From: UBA2239 sp050177075
GTDB taxonomy: Bacteria; Pseudomonadota; Gammaproteobacteria; Burkholderiales; UBA9220
Assembly: GCA_050177075.1 (NCBI GenBank)
Contig: JBFXHL010000001.1
Coordinates: 1 to 64,000, forward strand
Direction: 5' to 3'
DNA: 64,000 nt
Part shown: in pieces, positions 7,458 through 19,501 of the stretch
Numbering within the stretch: the stretch's first letter is position 1
Layout of the letters: every line of letters begins with the position of its first letter
Position numbers and translations under genes: made by a program
Notes under the pieces: generated by a model
The model's database searches: none
Seen by the model: only the letters and a program-made list of their open reading frames with translations
What the model was told of the DNA's origin: nothing

Positions 7458-8462
7458 TTACTCCTTGTGGTAGGAGACGATGCGTTCCACTTCGTTCTTG
7501 GAGCCCAGGATCACGGGCACGCGCTGGTGGATGTGGTCGGGCTGGATGTCCATGATGCGCTCGCGACCGGTGGAGCTCACGCCGCCGGCCTGCTCGACGA
7601 TGAAGGACATGGGGTTGGCTTCGTACATCAGGCGCAGCTTGCCGGGCTTGGTGGGGTCCTTGGTGTCCTTGGGGTACATGAACACGCCGCCGCGCATCAG
7701 GATGCGGTGCACTTCGGCCACCATGGAGGCAACCCAGCGCATGTTGAAGTTCTCGCCACGGGGGCCTTCCTTGCCCTGCAGGCACTCTTCCACGTAACGC
7801 TGCACGGGGGCTTCCCAGAAGCGCTCGTTGGAGGCGTTGATGGCGAATTCCCGGGTATCGGGCTTGATCTGGATGTTGGCGTGGGTGAGGATGAATTCGC
7901 CCACTTCACGGTCCAGGGTGAAGCCGTTCACGCCGTGGCCGCAGGTCAGCACCAGCATGGTGGAGGGGCCGTAGATGGCGTAGCCGGAAGCCACCTGCTT
8001 GGTGCCGGGCTGAAGAAAATCCTTCTCGGTGGCCTCGGTCACGCCCTCAGGGGCACGCAGGATGGAGAAAATGGTGCCGACGGAAATGTTCACGTCGATG
8101 TTGGAGGAGCCGTCCAGGGGATCGAACACCAGCAGGTACTTGCCGCGGGGGTACTGGGCGGGGATGGGCAGAATCTCTTCCATCTCCTCGGAGGCCATGG
8201 CGGCCAGGTGGCCCGCCCACTCGTTGGAGCGGATCATGATGTCGTTGGTGATGACGTCCAGTTTCTTCTGGGTCTCGCCCTGCACGTTCTCGCTGCCGGC
8301 GGAGCCGAGGACGCCGATGAGGTCGCCCTTGTTGACGGCGTTGGAGATCACCTTGATGGCGGTGACGGTGTCGTTGAGCAGACCGGTGAAATCGCCGGTG
8401 GCGCCCTTGACGCGGCGCTGTTCCTCGATGATGAACTGGGTCAGTGTGGTGCCGATATGCAT
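7458..8462 (-). CDS. fbp: fructose-1,6-bisphosphatase class I
   Basis: The 334-residue cytoplasmic enzyme hydrolyses fructose 1,6-bisphosphate to fructose 6-phosphate in gluconeogenesis and, where present, the Calvin cycle. The metal-binding signature FDPLDGSSNIDVN is at about residues 110-122, and the family's VFMYPKD segment lies nearer the C terminus. Length matches class I enzymes. AAGGA lies eight bases before the ATG. It is a single-gene unit closed by a strong terminator. A phosphoribulokinase gene is also present at 43.0 kb. Confidence 0.97.
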   Translation of the reverse strand: MHIGTTLTQFIIEEQRRVKGATGDFTGLLNDTVTAIKVISNAVNKGDLIGVLGSAGSENVQGETQKKLDVITNDIMIRSNEWAGHLAAMASEEMEEILPIPAQYPRGKYLLVFDPLDGSSNIDVNISVGTIFSILRAPEGVTEATEKDFLQPGTKQVASGYAIYGPSTMLVLTCGHGVNGFTLDREVGEFILTHANIQIKPDTREFAINASNERFWEAPVQRYVEECLQGKEGPRGENFNMRWVASMVAEVHRILMRGGVFMYPKDTKDPTKPGKLRLMYEANPMSFIVEQAGGVSSTGRERIMDIQPDHIHQRVPVILGSKNEVERIVSYHKE

Positions 8463-8654
8463 GGAACTTCCTTGTTTTATTGCGTTGAAATCTGATGCTT
8501 AAGCCGAAATCTCGACTTAGTCCAAAACATTATTATATTAGAAAACCCTGAAATCCCCCTAACTCCCCTTCCCTACTGGCCCCGCACGACATCGGCCATC
8601 GACGGGCGGGCAAAGCCCCGCCTGGGCGAGGGCGATTTTTGCCCCTCCCAACCC

Positions 8655-8683
8655 TTGGGCACGCCCGGCAGATATGCCATAAT
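8655..8683 (+). promoter_or_regulatory. probable recA promoter
   Basis: TTGGGC (8655-8660) and CATAAT (8678-8683) lie 17 bases apart, 32 bases before the recA start. I see no CTGT-N8-ACAG LexA box around it. Confidence 0.55.
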
Positions 8684-8714
8684 CCGCTGATTATTTTCAC
8701 GGGGGTACCAAGAC

Positions 8715-9746
<1,032 letters not shown>

Positions 9747-9799
9747 AACTCCCGCCGCGGCCGCCGCTGTGCGGCGGATACCCGGCGAAAAAAACGGCA

Positions 9800-10249
9800 A
9801 TGGCTGAAAAAGCCATTTCCCTCCGGCAACGGGCCCTGGGCTTCCTGGCTCGGCGCGAATACTCCCGCCTGGAGCTGAAGCGCAAGCTGGCGCCCCACGC
9901 CGAGAACGAAGAAGAGGTAGAAAACCTGCTGGAGGATTTCCAGAAACGGGGCTGGCTGTCGGAGGACCGCTACACCGAACAGCTCATCCACGCGCGCCGG
10001 GCCAAATACGGCACCCAGCGCATCGTGCAGGAATTGCGGGAAAAGGGCGTCGGCGAGGAAGCCATCAGCGCCGCCCTGCCGGAACTGAAGGACAGCGAGC
10101 TGGAAACCGCCAAGGCCGTGTGGGTGAAAAAATTCGGCCAACCGCCGGTGGATGCCAAGGACAAGGCTCGGCAAGTTCGCTTTCTCGCCAGCCGGGGCTT
10201 CAGAATGGACGTGATCTTCCGCGTCCTGGGCGGTGGGGACGAGGATTGA
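9800..10249 (+). CDS. recX: regulatory protein RecX
   Basis: This 149-residue helical protein restrains RecA filament growth. Recognisable features are LGFLARREYSRLELKRKL near the N terminus, GWLSEDRYTEQLIHARRAKYG in the middle, and KARQVRFLASRGF near the end, the three-helix repeats of RecX. The ATG at 9800 is chosen because the family starts close to this point; the open frame extends upstream through recA only by chance. Confidence 0.93.
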   Translation: MAEKAISLRQRALGFLARREYSRLELKRKLAPHAENEEEVENLLEDFQKRGWLSEDRYTEQLIHARRAKYGTQRIVQELREKGVGEEAISAALPELKDSELETAKAVWVKKFGQPPVDAKDKARQVRFLASRGFRMDVIFRVLGGGDED

Positions 10250-10261
10250 AGGATGAGCGTC

Positions 10262-10618
10262 ATGAAAAGCATGTGGATGCTTGCGATGTTGGCCGGGACC
10301 CTGGCCATGGGGGGCTGCGACTACCTGCCGGTGGGAACGACGCCGGTGAAGGATATCGTTGCCGCGCCGGCCAACTTCGAAGGCAAGGAGGTCAAGCTGC
10401 GGGGCACGGTCAAGGACGTGACCAAGGTTCCCTTCCTAGGCATCCGCCAGTATACCCTGGACGACGGCAGCGACGAGATTGCGGTGGTCACTTCCGGCGA
10501 TCTGCCGGCGGAGAAATCCAAGCTGCTGGTGACGGGCAAGGTGGCTAGCACCGCCATCATCGCCGGCCAGTCCCTGGGGCTGCACCTTAACGAAACAGCG
10601 CGTCACGGCGGCTTCTGA
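10262..10618 (+). CDS. putative lipoprotein with OB-fold-like domain
   Basis: A 118-residue precursor has a short signal sequence ending in the lipobox LAMGGC, so the mature protein starts at Cys (about residue 19) and is lipid-anchored. The rest (EGKEVKLRGTVKDVTKV, YTLDDGSDEIAVVTSG, LLVTGKV) has the strand pattern of small OB-fold proteins. The ATG at 10262 is preferred over 10253 because AAGGA then lies eight bases upstream and the signal peptide has normal length. Its function is not known. Confidence 0.75.
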   Translation: MKSMWMLAMLAGTLAMGGCDYLPVGTTPVKDIVAAPANFEGKEVKLRGTVKDVTKVPFLGIRQYTLDDGSDEIAVVTSGDLPAEKSKLLVTGKVASTAIIAGQSLGLHLNETARHGGF

Positions 10619-10660
10619 CCGGGGCGCGGAATAGCGATTATTGATTTTGGGTTCGACTAA

Positions 10661-13327
<2,667 letters not shown>

Positions 13328-13358
13328 CGGCATAAGGGGCGGCGACGCCCCCTAAGCA

Positions 13359-13396
13359 AAAAGCGGGTCGGCCCACAGAGGGCGGCCCGCTTTTTT
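13359..13396 (+). terminator. alaS terminator
   Basis: AAGCGGG-TCGGCC and its complement GGCGGCCCGCTT flank a short loop, and a run of six T follows (13391-13396). It stands between convergent alaS and the glycine-zipper lipoprotein gene. Confidence 0.8.
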
Positions 13397-13403
13397 CATA
13401 CCC

Positions 13404-13889
13404 CTAGCGTTTCCCCGGCGGGGGCGGCGGGTACGGCGCCGCTTCAACACGAGGCGTTGCGGGCGCCGGCGCCCCATACCCCGGCAACGGGTTCCCCTTG
13501 CCGGTCATGCACTGCTGGTAGGCGATGTCGTAGCGCCGCTGCATCTCCCGCGACGCCAGGGCGCCTTGCCGGGCACCCACGGCGGCACCGGTGAGCAGTC
13601 CCAGCGCCGCGCCCTTTTCCGCCCCTTCATGGTTGCCGCCCATCGCCGCTCCCGCCACGGCGCCGATGGCCGTGCCCACCGCCGCCGAGGCGGCGAAATT
13701 CCGCGCTCCGGCGTCCGACGGCGCCAGGCCGATGGATTGCTCGGCATAGCGGCGGCAATACTGGTCGTCGGCGGAGAACTGCTCGAAGGGCTTGCCGGGG
13801 GCGGGCATCATGGACACCCGGGGCCCGGGCGGCAGGGTGGCGCATGCCGCCAGGCCGAGGACCGCCAGGAAAAGCATCGCTCGCGCCAT
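13404..13889 (-). CDS. glycine-zipper lipoprotein
   Basis: The 161-residue product has a signal peptide with lipobox GLAAC (Cys about residue 16), a helical segment with YCRRYAEQSIG, then a glycine zipper (about residues 68-105, AAVGTAIGAVAGAAMGG, then GAALGLLTGAAVGARQG) and a conserved YDIAYQQCMTGKGN. The C-terminal tail is rich in Pro. This fits outer-membrane-associated YMGG-like proteins of unknown detail. It is eleven bases downstream of the secreted protein gene and probably shares its transcript. Confidence 0.75.
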   Translation of the reverse strand: MARAMLFLAVLGLAACATLPPGPRVSMMPAPGKPFEQFSADDQYCRRYAEQSIGLAPSDAGARNFAASAAVGTAIGAVAGAAMGGNHEGAEKGAALGLLTGAAVGARQGALASREMQRRYDIAYQQCMTGKGNPLPGYGAPAPATPRVEAAPYPPPPPGKR

Positions 13890-13899
13890 CGTCCTTCTC

Positions 13900-14328
13900 C
13901 TACTGGCCCGGCGGCGTCGCCGGCACCGTCTTCCAGCCGCCGGGACAGACGGAGACGTAGGGGTAGTAGCCCTTGGCCGACGGGCAGTAATACCACACCT
14001 GGGTTGCCGGGGCCGATGGCGCGGGCGGCGTACTGGCCTGGGGAACCATAACTACAGGCGGCCGATAGGGGTCGGGATAGGGATAGACGGGCTGAGGATA
14101 GAAATACCACGCCCCCGCCACCACCCACCACCAGCCCAGGCGCCCCTCGTGGCGGCCATGGTACCAATGGCCGCCGCGCCAGACGTGGATATCGCGCTCA
14201 TGGAAATGGCGGATGTCGCCATGCCAGCGCGGGTCATGGCGCCATTCATCCGCCTGAGCCGGAAAAGCCAGCGAAGCCAGGACGGTAGCGGCGCTCACCG
14301 CCCAGCCGATTTTGTAGCGCAGTTTCAT
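13900..14328 (-). CDS. secreted Trp/Tyr/His-rich protein
   Basis: The 142-residue precursor has a clean signal peptide (residues 1-26, ending FPAQA). A His/Trp-rich segment with HFHERDIHVWRGGHWYHG is followed by one hydrophobic Trp-rich stretch (GWWWVVAGAWYFYPQP) and a C-terminal Cys pair motif (VWYYCPSAKGYYPYVSVC). This pattern occurs in small periplasmic or outer-membrane proteins of betaproteobacteria, usually called hypothetical. I cannot assign a function. It is first of a two-gene unit with the glycine-zipper lipoprotein. Confidence 0.65.
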   Translation of the reverse strand: MKLRYKIGWAVSAATVLASLAFPAQADEWRHDPRWHGDIRHFHERDIHVWRGGHWYHGRHEGRLGWWWVVAGAWYFYPQPVYPYPDPYRPPVVMVPQASTPPAPSAPATQVWYYCPSAKGYYPYVSVCPGGWKTVPATPPGQ

Positions 14329-14511
14329 GACGCTCCCTTTCCGATGAATTACGGTCGGGATATTGCACCACGGGGATGTAAGGGGCGTGTGTCGGGGAAA
14401 GGGGGAAAAGTAACGCCGTGCGTCGGGGAGGGGCGATGGAAATATTGGGTTACAAATTGGGGGGATGCGCTTCGCGCAGGAGGTTTGGGTGTCGGGTTAC
14501 CCGGCATCCGA

Positions 14512-15021
14512 TCACGCCGTGCAAAACACGGCCTCCCCCTCCCGCAGAATCCCCCGCAACGCCACTTCCACCGCCTGCCGCCGCACCTCCCGCCGGTCGC
14601 CGGAAAACACTTGGCGCCCCGCCACCATTCGCCCATCGGCGAAGGCCCAGGCGAACCAGACGAGGCCCACGGGTTTTTCCACCGTGCCGCCGGTGGGGCC
14701 GGCAATGCCGGAAACCGCCAGGGCCGCCTGGGCGCGGCTGCGCTGCAAAGCGCCCGCGGCCATCTCCCTGACCGTGGCCTCGCTCACCGCGCCGTGGGCG
14801 GCGAGGGTCTCGGGAGACACCCCCAGCATCTCCTGCTTGGCCTCGTTGGTGTAGGTGATGAAGCCCCGGTCGTACCAGGCCGAGCTGCCGGACACGGCGG
14901 TCACCGCCTCCCCCACCCAGCCGCCGGTGCAGGACTCGGCGGTGGCGAGCATCCAGCCCCGTTCCGTGAGGAAGCGGCCGAGTTCTTCGGCCAGGGGATA
15001 GAGGTCGTCGCCGGCGTTCAT
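14512..15021 (-). CDS. pncC: nicotinamide-nucleotide amidase (CinA C-terminal domain)
   Basis: The 169-residue protein corresponds to stand-alone PncC, which converts NMN to nicotinate mononucleotide in the pyridine nucleotide cycle. Typical motifs are ATAESCTGGWVG (about residues 31-42, with the catalytic Ser), RGFITYTNEAK and VSGIAGPTGG. It lacks the N-terminal molybdopterin-binding half of CinA; a separate gene for that half is at 48558-49307. The start at 15021 overlaps the cytochrome stop (TGATG), making it the last gene of the operon. Confidence 0.92.
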   Translation of the reverse strand: MNAGDDLYPLAEELGRFLTERGWMLATAESCTGGWVGEAVTAVSGSSAWYDRGFITYTNEAKQEMLGVSPETLAAHGAVSEATVREMAAGALQRSRAQAALAVSGIAGPTGGTVEKPVGLVWFAWAFADGRMVAGRQVFSGDRREVRRQAVEVALRGILREGEAVFCTA

Positions 15022-15842
15022 CAGTAGGGGGCGTCGGCGGGCTTGCCGCCCTTCGGCCAATCCTTGGATTTGCCCTTGAAGTCGGGGCGGGGCTGGCGGG
15101 TGAAGTAGGCGGCGACGTCGTAGGCTTCCTGGTCGGTCAGGGTGTTGCCCTGGCCCAGGGGCATGTTGGCCTTGACGAAGGCGGCGGCGGTGTCGAGGCG
15201 CGCCATGCCGGCGCCGATGTTGAAGGACTTGGCTCCCCACAAAGGGGGGAACATATAGCTGCCGTTGGCGCCGCTCAGGCCCTGGCCGGCGACACCGTGG
15301 CAGGCGGAGCACTTGGCGGCGTAGATCGCCTTGCCCTTCGCCTCGTCGGGGGCCCGTTCGGCCTTGATCTGCTTGAAGCCGCGGCCCTCCACCTCCATGC
15401 CGGTGGGCACGCCCTGGGACAGCCACCACATGTAGGCCAGGAGGCCGCGCATTTCATCGCTGTCGGCGGGAAGGGGCTTGCCGTTCATGGAGCGCTGGAA
15501 GCAATCGTTGACCCGCTCCTCAAGGGTGTTCACCTGGGCCGTGCGGCTACGGTACGCCGGGTACACCCCCCAGACGCCCACCAAGGGGGAAGCGTAGGGC
15601 GTCTTACCGCCGTTGAGGTGGCAGGAAGTGCAGTTGAGGCCGGTGCCCACGTATTGCTTGGCATACGCCTGGGTCTGGTTCAGCACCTTCTCGCCGTAGC
15701 GGATGGCGTCTCCCATGGGGCCGGCGGGGATGCCGCTGTCGGCGGGGGGAGTGAACGGCGCTTTTTTCGGCGCGTCGGCGGCCTGGGCCAGGGACAAGAA
15801 CGTCATCAGGGCCACCGCGTAAGCAATTTTTCTCATTTCCAA
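15021..15842 (-). CDS. dihaem c-type cytochrome, TsdA-like
   Basis: A 273-residue periplasmic protein with signal peptide (residues 1-22) and two haem-binding motifs, CTSCH (about 71-75) and CSACH (about 183-187). The stretch ERVNDCFQRSMNGKPLP resembles thiosulfate dehydrogenase TsdA and SoxA, in which the Cys serves as a haem ligand at the active site. It may oxidise thiosulfate to tetrathionate or act in the reverse direction; a general electron-transfer cytochrome is the alternative. It is unexpected between pgpA and pncC in a housekeeping operon. Confidence 0.75.
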   Translation of the reverse strand: MEMRKIAYAVALMTFLSLAQAADAPKKAPFTPPADSGIPAGPMGDAIRYGEKVLNQTQAYAKQYVGTGLNCTSCHLNGGKTPYASPLVGVWGVYPAYRSRTAQVNTLEERVNDCFQRSMNGKPLPADSDEMRGLLAYMWWLSQGVPTGMEVEGRGFKQIKAERAPDEAKGKAIYAAKCSACHGVAGQGLSGANGSYMFPPLWGAKSFNIGAGMARLDTAAAFVKANMPLGQGNTLTDQEAYDVAAYFTRQPRPDFKGKSKDWPKGGKPADAPY

Positions 15843-15851
15843 TTTCCCCCT

Positions 15852-16421
15852 TTAAATCAATAACAAAGCGAATCTGATTATACCTATCGTATAAGCGGCG
15901 GCCAGCAGGTCGTCCAGCATGACGCCGAAGCCGCCGTGGGTATGGCGGTCGAAATAGCCGATGGGAAAGGGCTTCCAGATGTCGAACAGGCGGAACAGGG
16001 CGAAGGCCGCCCCGTACCACCAGACGGTCATGGGGGTGAAAACCAGCACCAGCCACACCGCGACGATCTCGTCCCACACGATGCCGCCGAAGTCCGCTTC
16101 CCCCAGGGCCTTGCCGGTGACGTCGCAAAACCAGATGCCCACCAGGAAGGAAGCCGCCACCACCGCCAGGAGCCAGGGCTGGGGAAGAAAATAGGCCAGG
16201 GCCAGGTAGAGGGGAATCGCCACCGCGCTGCCGGCGGTGCCCGGCGCCTTGGGCGCCAGGCCGGAACCGAGGCCGAGGGCGAAGAAATGGGCCGGGTGGC
16301 GGAAAAGGAAGCGCCAATCGGGCGAAGCCGCGGATTGTCTCCCCCTCCCCGTCCCTCCCCCGCCTGCTGGAGAGGGGGACAAGGTGTCACCATGTGACTC
16401 TTTATTCACTGAAGTGGTCAA
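15852..16421 (-). CDS. pgpA: phosphatidylglycerophosphatase A
   Basis: The inner-membrane enzyme removes phosphate from phosphatidylglycerophosphate to give phosphatidylglycerol. The conserved segments GLAPKAPGTAGS, DFGGIVWDEIVA and the C-terminal GGFGVMLDDLLAA are present, with about four hydrophobic segments. The N terminus carries a low-complexity stretch (about residues 13-28, LSPSPAGGGGTGRGR) encoded by a dispersed repeat and absent from normal PgpA. The start is therefore uncertain: TTG 16421 or GTG 16409, both overlapping the thiL stop at 16402. The family core begins at about residue 33. Confidence 0.88.
   Translation of the reverse strand: MTTSVNKESHGDTLSPSPAGGGGTGRGRQSAASPDWRFLFRHPAHFFALGLGSGLAPKAPGTAGSAVAIPLYLALAYFLPQPWLLAVVAASFLVGIWFCDVTGKALGEADFGGIVWDEIVAVWLVLVFTPMTVWWYGAAFALFRLFDIWKPFPIGYFDRHTHGGFGVMLDDLLAAAYTIGIIRFALLLI
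16340..16383 (-). repeat. dispersed palindromic repeat at the start of pgpA
   Basis: Read on the minus strand this stretch contains GCAGGCGGGGGAGGG preceded by CCCCCTCTCC, matching the outer part of the ygiQ element's terminal repeats and the alaS copy. It encodes SPAGGGG in the PgpA N terminus, in the same reading phase as in alaS. Confidence 0.75.
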
Positions 16422-17358
16422 AGCCTGTCGCTCCCAGAGTCATCAATCGCCCGTCCTTCAGCACGGACAAACCTTCGTTCACAGTGATTCGCCCGATGGG
16501 CGTGAGGGGCAGTTCCAGCACCCGGGCCAGGGCCGCGATTTCGCCGTGACGCTCGGCCGGGGCGGTAAAGCACAGCTCGTAGTCGTCCCCCCCCGCCAGC
16601 ACGCACTGCTGCGTGACTTCCCTGTCCAGATGGCGCGCCACCACCTCGTTCACCGGCAGGGCCTCGAAGTTAATTTCCGCCCCGGTGCCGGAGCATTCCA
16701 GGATATGCCCCAGGTCAGCCAGGAGGCCGTCGGAGATGTCGATGGCGGCATGGGCCACGCCCCGCAGGGCAAGGCCGAGGTCAATGCGAGGCTGGGGCAC
16801 GTACAGGCTGGGCAGGCAGGCGGCGGCTTCGAAGGGGTCCAGCTCCACCCGCCCCTGGCGATGGGCCAGGGCCAGGGCGGCGGCGCCGAGGTGGCCGGAG
16901 ACCCAGATTTCGTCTCCCGGCTGGGCGGCGTCGCGGCGCAGGGCCTCGTCCGCCGGCACTTCGCCGATGATCTGCACCGAGATGTTGCGGGGCCCCTTGG
17001 TCGTGTCGCCTCCCACCAGCTCCACGCCGAATTTCTGCGCCAGGCCGAAGAAGCCGCCGGCGAAGCCCTGCAGCCACTTCTCGTCCGCCTCGGGCAGGGC
17101 CAGGGAGAGCAGCACCCAGCGGGGCTGGGCGCCCATGGCGGCCATGTCGGACAGGTTCACCGCCAGGGATTTGTGGCCCACGGTGCCGGGCCCGTCCTGG
17201 GGAGAAAAATGCCGCCCTTCCACCAGCATGTCGGCGGAAACCGCCAGCACCATGCCGGGCGTCGGGGCCAGCAGGGCGGCATCGTCCCCCACCCCGAGCA
17301 GGGCGCCGGGGGCGGGACGGGTGAAGAAGCGTTTGATGAGGTCGAATTCGGAGGGCAT
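16402..17358 (-). CDS. thiL: thiamine-monophosphate kinase
   Basis: The 318-residue enzyme phosphorylates thiamine monophosphate to the active diphosphate. Motifs include the N-terminal FDLIKRFF, the Mg/ATP site GVGDDAALL (about residues 20-28), NLSDMAAMGAQP and the central DISDGLLADLGH. Length is normal. It precedes pgpA with an overlap and follows nusB by 77 bases, the common nusB-thiL-pgpA order of proteobacteria. Confidence 0.96.
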   Translation of the reverse strand: MPSEFDLIKRFFTRPAPGALLGVGDDAALLAPTPGMVLAVSADMLVEGRHFSPQDGPGTVGHKSLAVNLSDMAAMGAQPRWVLLSLALPEADEKWLQGFAGGFFGLAQKFGVELVGGDTTKGPRNISVQIIGEVPADEALRRDAAQPGDEIWVSGHLGAAALALAHRQGRVELDPFEAAACLPSLYVPQPRIDLGLALRGVAHAAIDISDGLLADLGHILECSGTGAEINFEALPVNEVVARHLDREVTQQCVLAGGDDYELCFTAPAERHGEIAALARVLELPLTPIGRITVNEGLSVLKDGRLMTLGATGFDHFSE

Positions 17359-17435
17359 GGCTCAGGCCGTGAGGCGCGAAGAGGGAGGAGTGAGGAGAAT
17401 GGCCATCGCCGACGCCCCGCCTAAGGCCTTATCCG

Positions 17436-17924
17436 TCACGCCCCGGGTTTCGGGCTTTTCTTTTTCGGTTCGAGCTTGGCGGCGATTTCCACCGCCCGCA
17501 GCTGGCCGGCCAGCTTGTCGAGGACGCCGTTGACGAACTTGTGGCCGTCGGTGCCGCCGTAGATCTTGGCCAGCTCCACCGCCTCGTTGATCACCACCCG
17601 GTAGGGAATCTCGGGGTGCTTCTGCAGCTCGTACCCCCCCAGGAGAAGGATGGCGTGCTCGATGGGGGACAGCTCCTCCACCTTGCGGTCGATGTGGGGC
17701 GCGATCAGTGCGTCGAGGTCGGCGGACGCGTCAATGGCGCCGGTGACCAGGCCGGCGAAATGGGCCTCGTCGATCTTGGCGAATTCCTTCTCTTCGGCCA
17801 GCTGGGACATGACCACTCCCGCCGGGTCCCCCGCCATCTTCCACTGGTACAGGGCCTGGAGGGCGAATTCCCGGGTCTTGCGGCGGCTCTTCTTGGGGCC
17901 GGATTCGGGTTTGGTCGAGGTCAT
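17436..17924 (-). CDS. nusB: transcription antitermination factor NusB
   Basis: The 162-residue all-helical protein binds boxA RNA with NusE in rRNA antitermination. Recognisable are RRKTREFALQALYQWKMAG at the N terminus and ILLLGGYELQKHPEIPYRVV with INEAVELAKIYGGTDGHKFV near the C terminus. The ATG at 17924 is chosen over GTG 17930 because it overlaps the ribH stop as ATGA, as expected for coupled genes. Confidence 0.96.
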   Translation of the reverse strand: MTSTKPESGPKKSRRKTREFALQALYQWKMAGDPAGVVMSQLAEEKEFAKIDEAHFAGLVTGAIDASADLDALIAPHIDRKVEELSPIEHAILLLGGYELQKHPEIPYRVVINEAVELAKIYGGTDGHKFVNGVLDKLAGQLRAVEIAAKLEPKKKSPKPGA

Positions 17925-18388
17925 AGGCACTTCAGCAGGTTGGCCATTTCCACCGCGGCCTTGGCGCAGTCGGCGCCCTTTTCGGCCATGCGGGCCAGGG
18001 CCTGCTCGTCGGTGTCGGTGGTGAGTATGCCGTTGGCGATGGGCACGCCGGTATCGAGGCCGACGCGGGTGATGCCGGAGCCGGACTCGTTGGACACCAG
18101 CTCGAAATGGTAGGTATCGCCGCGGATCACCGCCCCCAGGGCGATGAGCGCGTCGTACTTGCCGGAGCGGGCCATCTTCTGGAGGATGATGGGGTGCTCC
18201 AGAGCGCCGGGAACGGTGGCCAGGGTGATGTCGCTTTCAGCCACGCCCAGCTTCACCAGCTCGTCGCGGCAGGCGCCCAGCAGGCCCTCGCACACGTCGA
18301 TGTTGAAGCGGCTCATGACGATGCCGATTTTCAGGCCCTTGCCGTCCAGGTTCTGTTCGCATTCGGTGATGTTGTCGTAATGTGCCAT
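17921..18388 (-). CDS. ribH: 6,7-dimethyl-8-ribityllumazine synthase
   Basis: The 155-residue enzyme condenses 3,4-dihydroxybutanone phosphate with the ribityl-diaminopyrimidine in riboflavin synthesis. Family segments include IGIVMSRFNIDVCEGLLG, VPGALEHPIILQKMA and the phosphate-binding ALGAVIRGDTYHFE. Length is typical. It lies 21 bases downstream of ribBA and overlaps nusB. Confidence 0.97.
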   Translation of the reverse strand: MAHYDNITECEQNLDGKGLKIGIVMSRFNIDVCEGLLGACRDELVKLGVAESDITLATVPGALEHPIILQKMARSGKYDALIALGAVIRGDTYHFELVSNESGSGITRVGLDTGVPIANGILTTDTDEQALARMAEKGADCAKAAVEMANLLKCL

Positions 18389-18409
18389 GAAAAAGGGTTC
18401 CTTGTTCGG

Positions 18410-19501
18410 TTAAGCCTTGGGTTCCTGGTAGCCCGTCACTTCCAGGTCGAAGCCGGTCATGCTCGGCATCTTGCGGGGGACGGCCAGGAGCCGCATCTTG
18501 GTGACGTTCAGGTCCCGCAGGATCTGGGCGCCAATGCCGTAGTTGCGCAAGTCCACCTTGGAAGCGGGCTTGGGCTCGGAGCGCTGGAGGCGTTCCAGCA
18601 GATCGCCGCCGGTTTCGGTGCGGCGCATCAGGATGATGACGCCCTTGCCCGCTTCGGCCACCGCCTTCATGGCCTCGGGGACGCTGAAGGCGTGGTCCAG
18701 GCTGTGGCTGTCCAGCAGGTCCAGCACCGACAGGGGCTCGTGGACCCGCACCAGCACTTCCTCGCCGGGAACGATATCGCCCTTGACCAGGGCCAGGTGC
18801 ACTTCGTTGGCGGTCTTGTCCTTGTAGCCGATCAGCTTGAATTCACCGAAGCAGGTGTTGACGGTACGCTCCGCCGCCCGCTCCACCAGGCGCTCGTTCT
18901 GGCTGCGGTAGTGGATGAGGTCGGCGATGGTGCCGATCTTCAGGCCGTGCTCCTTGGCGAACACCAGCAGGTCCGGCAGGCGGGCCATTTCGCCGTCTTC
19001 CTTGATGATTTCGCAGATCACCGCCGCCGGCTCCACCCCCGCCATGGCGGCCAGGTCGCAGCCCGCCTCGGTGTGACCGGCGCGGACCAGCACGCCGCCC
19101 TTCTGGGCCTTCAGCGGGAAGATGTGGCCGGGCTGGTTGAGGTCGGTGGGCTTGGCATCCTTCTTCACCGCCGCCAGGATGGTCTTCGCCCGGTCGGAGG
19201 CGGAGATGCCGGTGGTCACCCCCTCCGCCGCCTCGATGGAGACGGTGAAGTTGGTGCCCAGGGCCAGCTTGTTGGCGGACACCATCAGGGGCAGGTCCAG
19301 CTGGCGGCAGCGCTCTTCGGTGAGGGTCAGGCACACCAGGCCGCGGGCGTGGCGAATCATGAAATTGATGGCTTCGGGAGTGACGAATTCGGCGGCCATC
19401 ACCAGGTCGCCTTCGTTCTCCCTGTCTTCCTCGTCCACCAGGACGACCATGCGGCCGGCCTTGATTTCGGCGATGATTTCTTCGGTGCTGCTGATTGTCA
19501 T
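18410..19501 (-). CDS. ribBA: 3,4-dihydroxy-2-butanone-4-phosphate synthase with degenerate GTP cyclohydrolase II domain
   Basis: The 363-residue protein has an intact RibB half (residues 1-205: DEEDRENEGDLVMAAEFV, RAGHTEAGCDLAAMAG) that makes the four-carbon unit of riboflavin. The C-terminal half is GTP cyclohydrolase II-like (about 210-360) but has no cysteines where the zinc site should be; it reads VRVHEPLSVLDLLDSHSLDH instead. The second activity is therefore probably lost, and a separate RibA must exist elsewhere. This is a known pattern in some proteobacteria. ATG 19501 overlaps the ribE stop (ATGA). Confidence 0.93.
   Translation of the reverse strand: MTISSTEEIIAEIKAGRMVVLVDEEDRENEGDLVMAAEFVTPEAINFMIRHARGLVCLTLTEERCRQLDLPLMVSANKLALGTNFTVSIEAAEGVTTGISASDRAKTILAAVKKDAKPTDLNQPGHIFPLKAQKGGVLVRAGHTEAGCDLAAMAGVEPAAVICEIIKEDGEMARLPDLLVFAKEHGLKIGTIADLIHYRSQNERLVERAAERTVNTCFGEFKLIGYKDKTANEVHLALVKGDIVPGEEVLVRVHEPLSVLDLLDSHSLDHAFSVPEAMKAVAEAGKGVIILMRRTETGGDLLERLQRSEPKPASKVDLRNYGIGAQILRDLNVTKMRLLAVPRKMPSMTGFDLEVTGYQEPKA

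Noticed and set aside
8503..8714. LexA box before recA
   Set aside because: No CTGT-N8-ACAG or close variant was found in the intergenic region.
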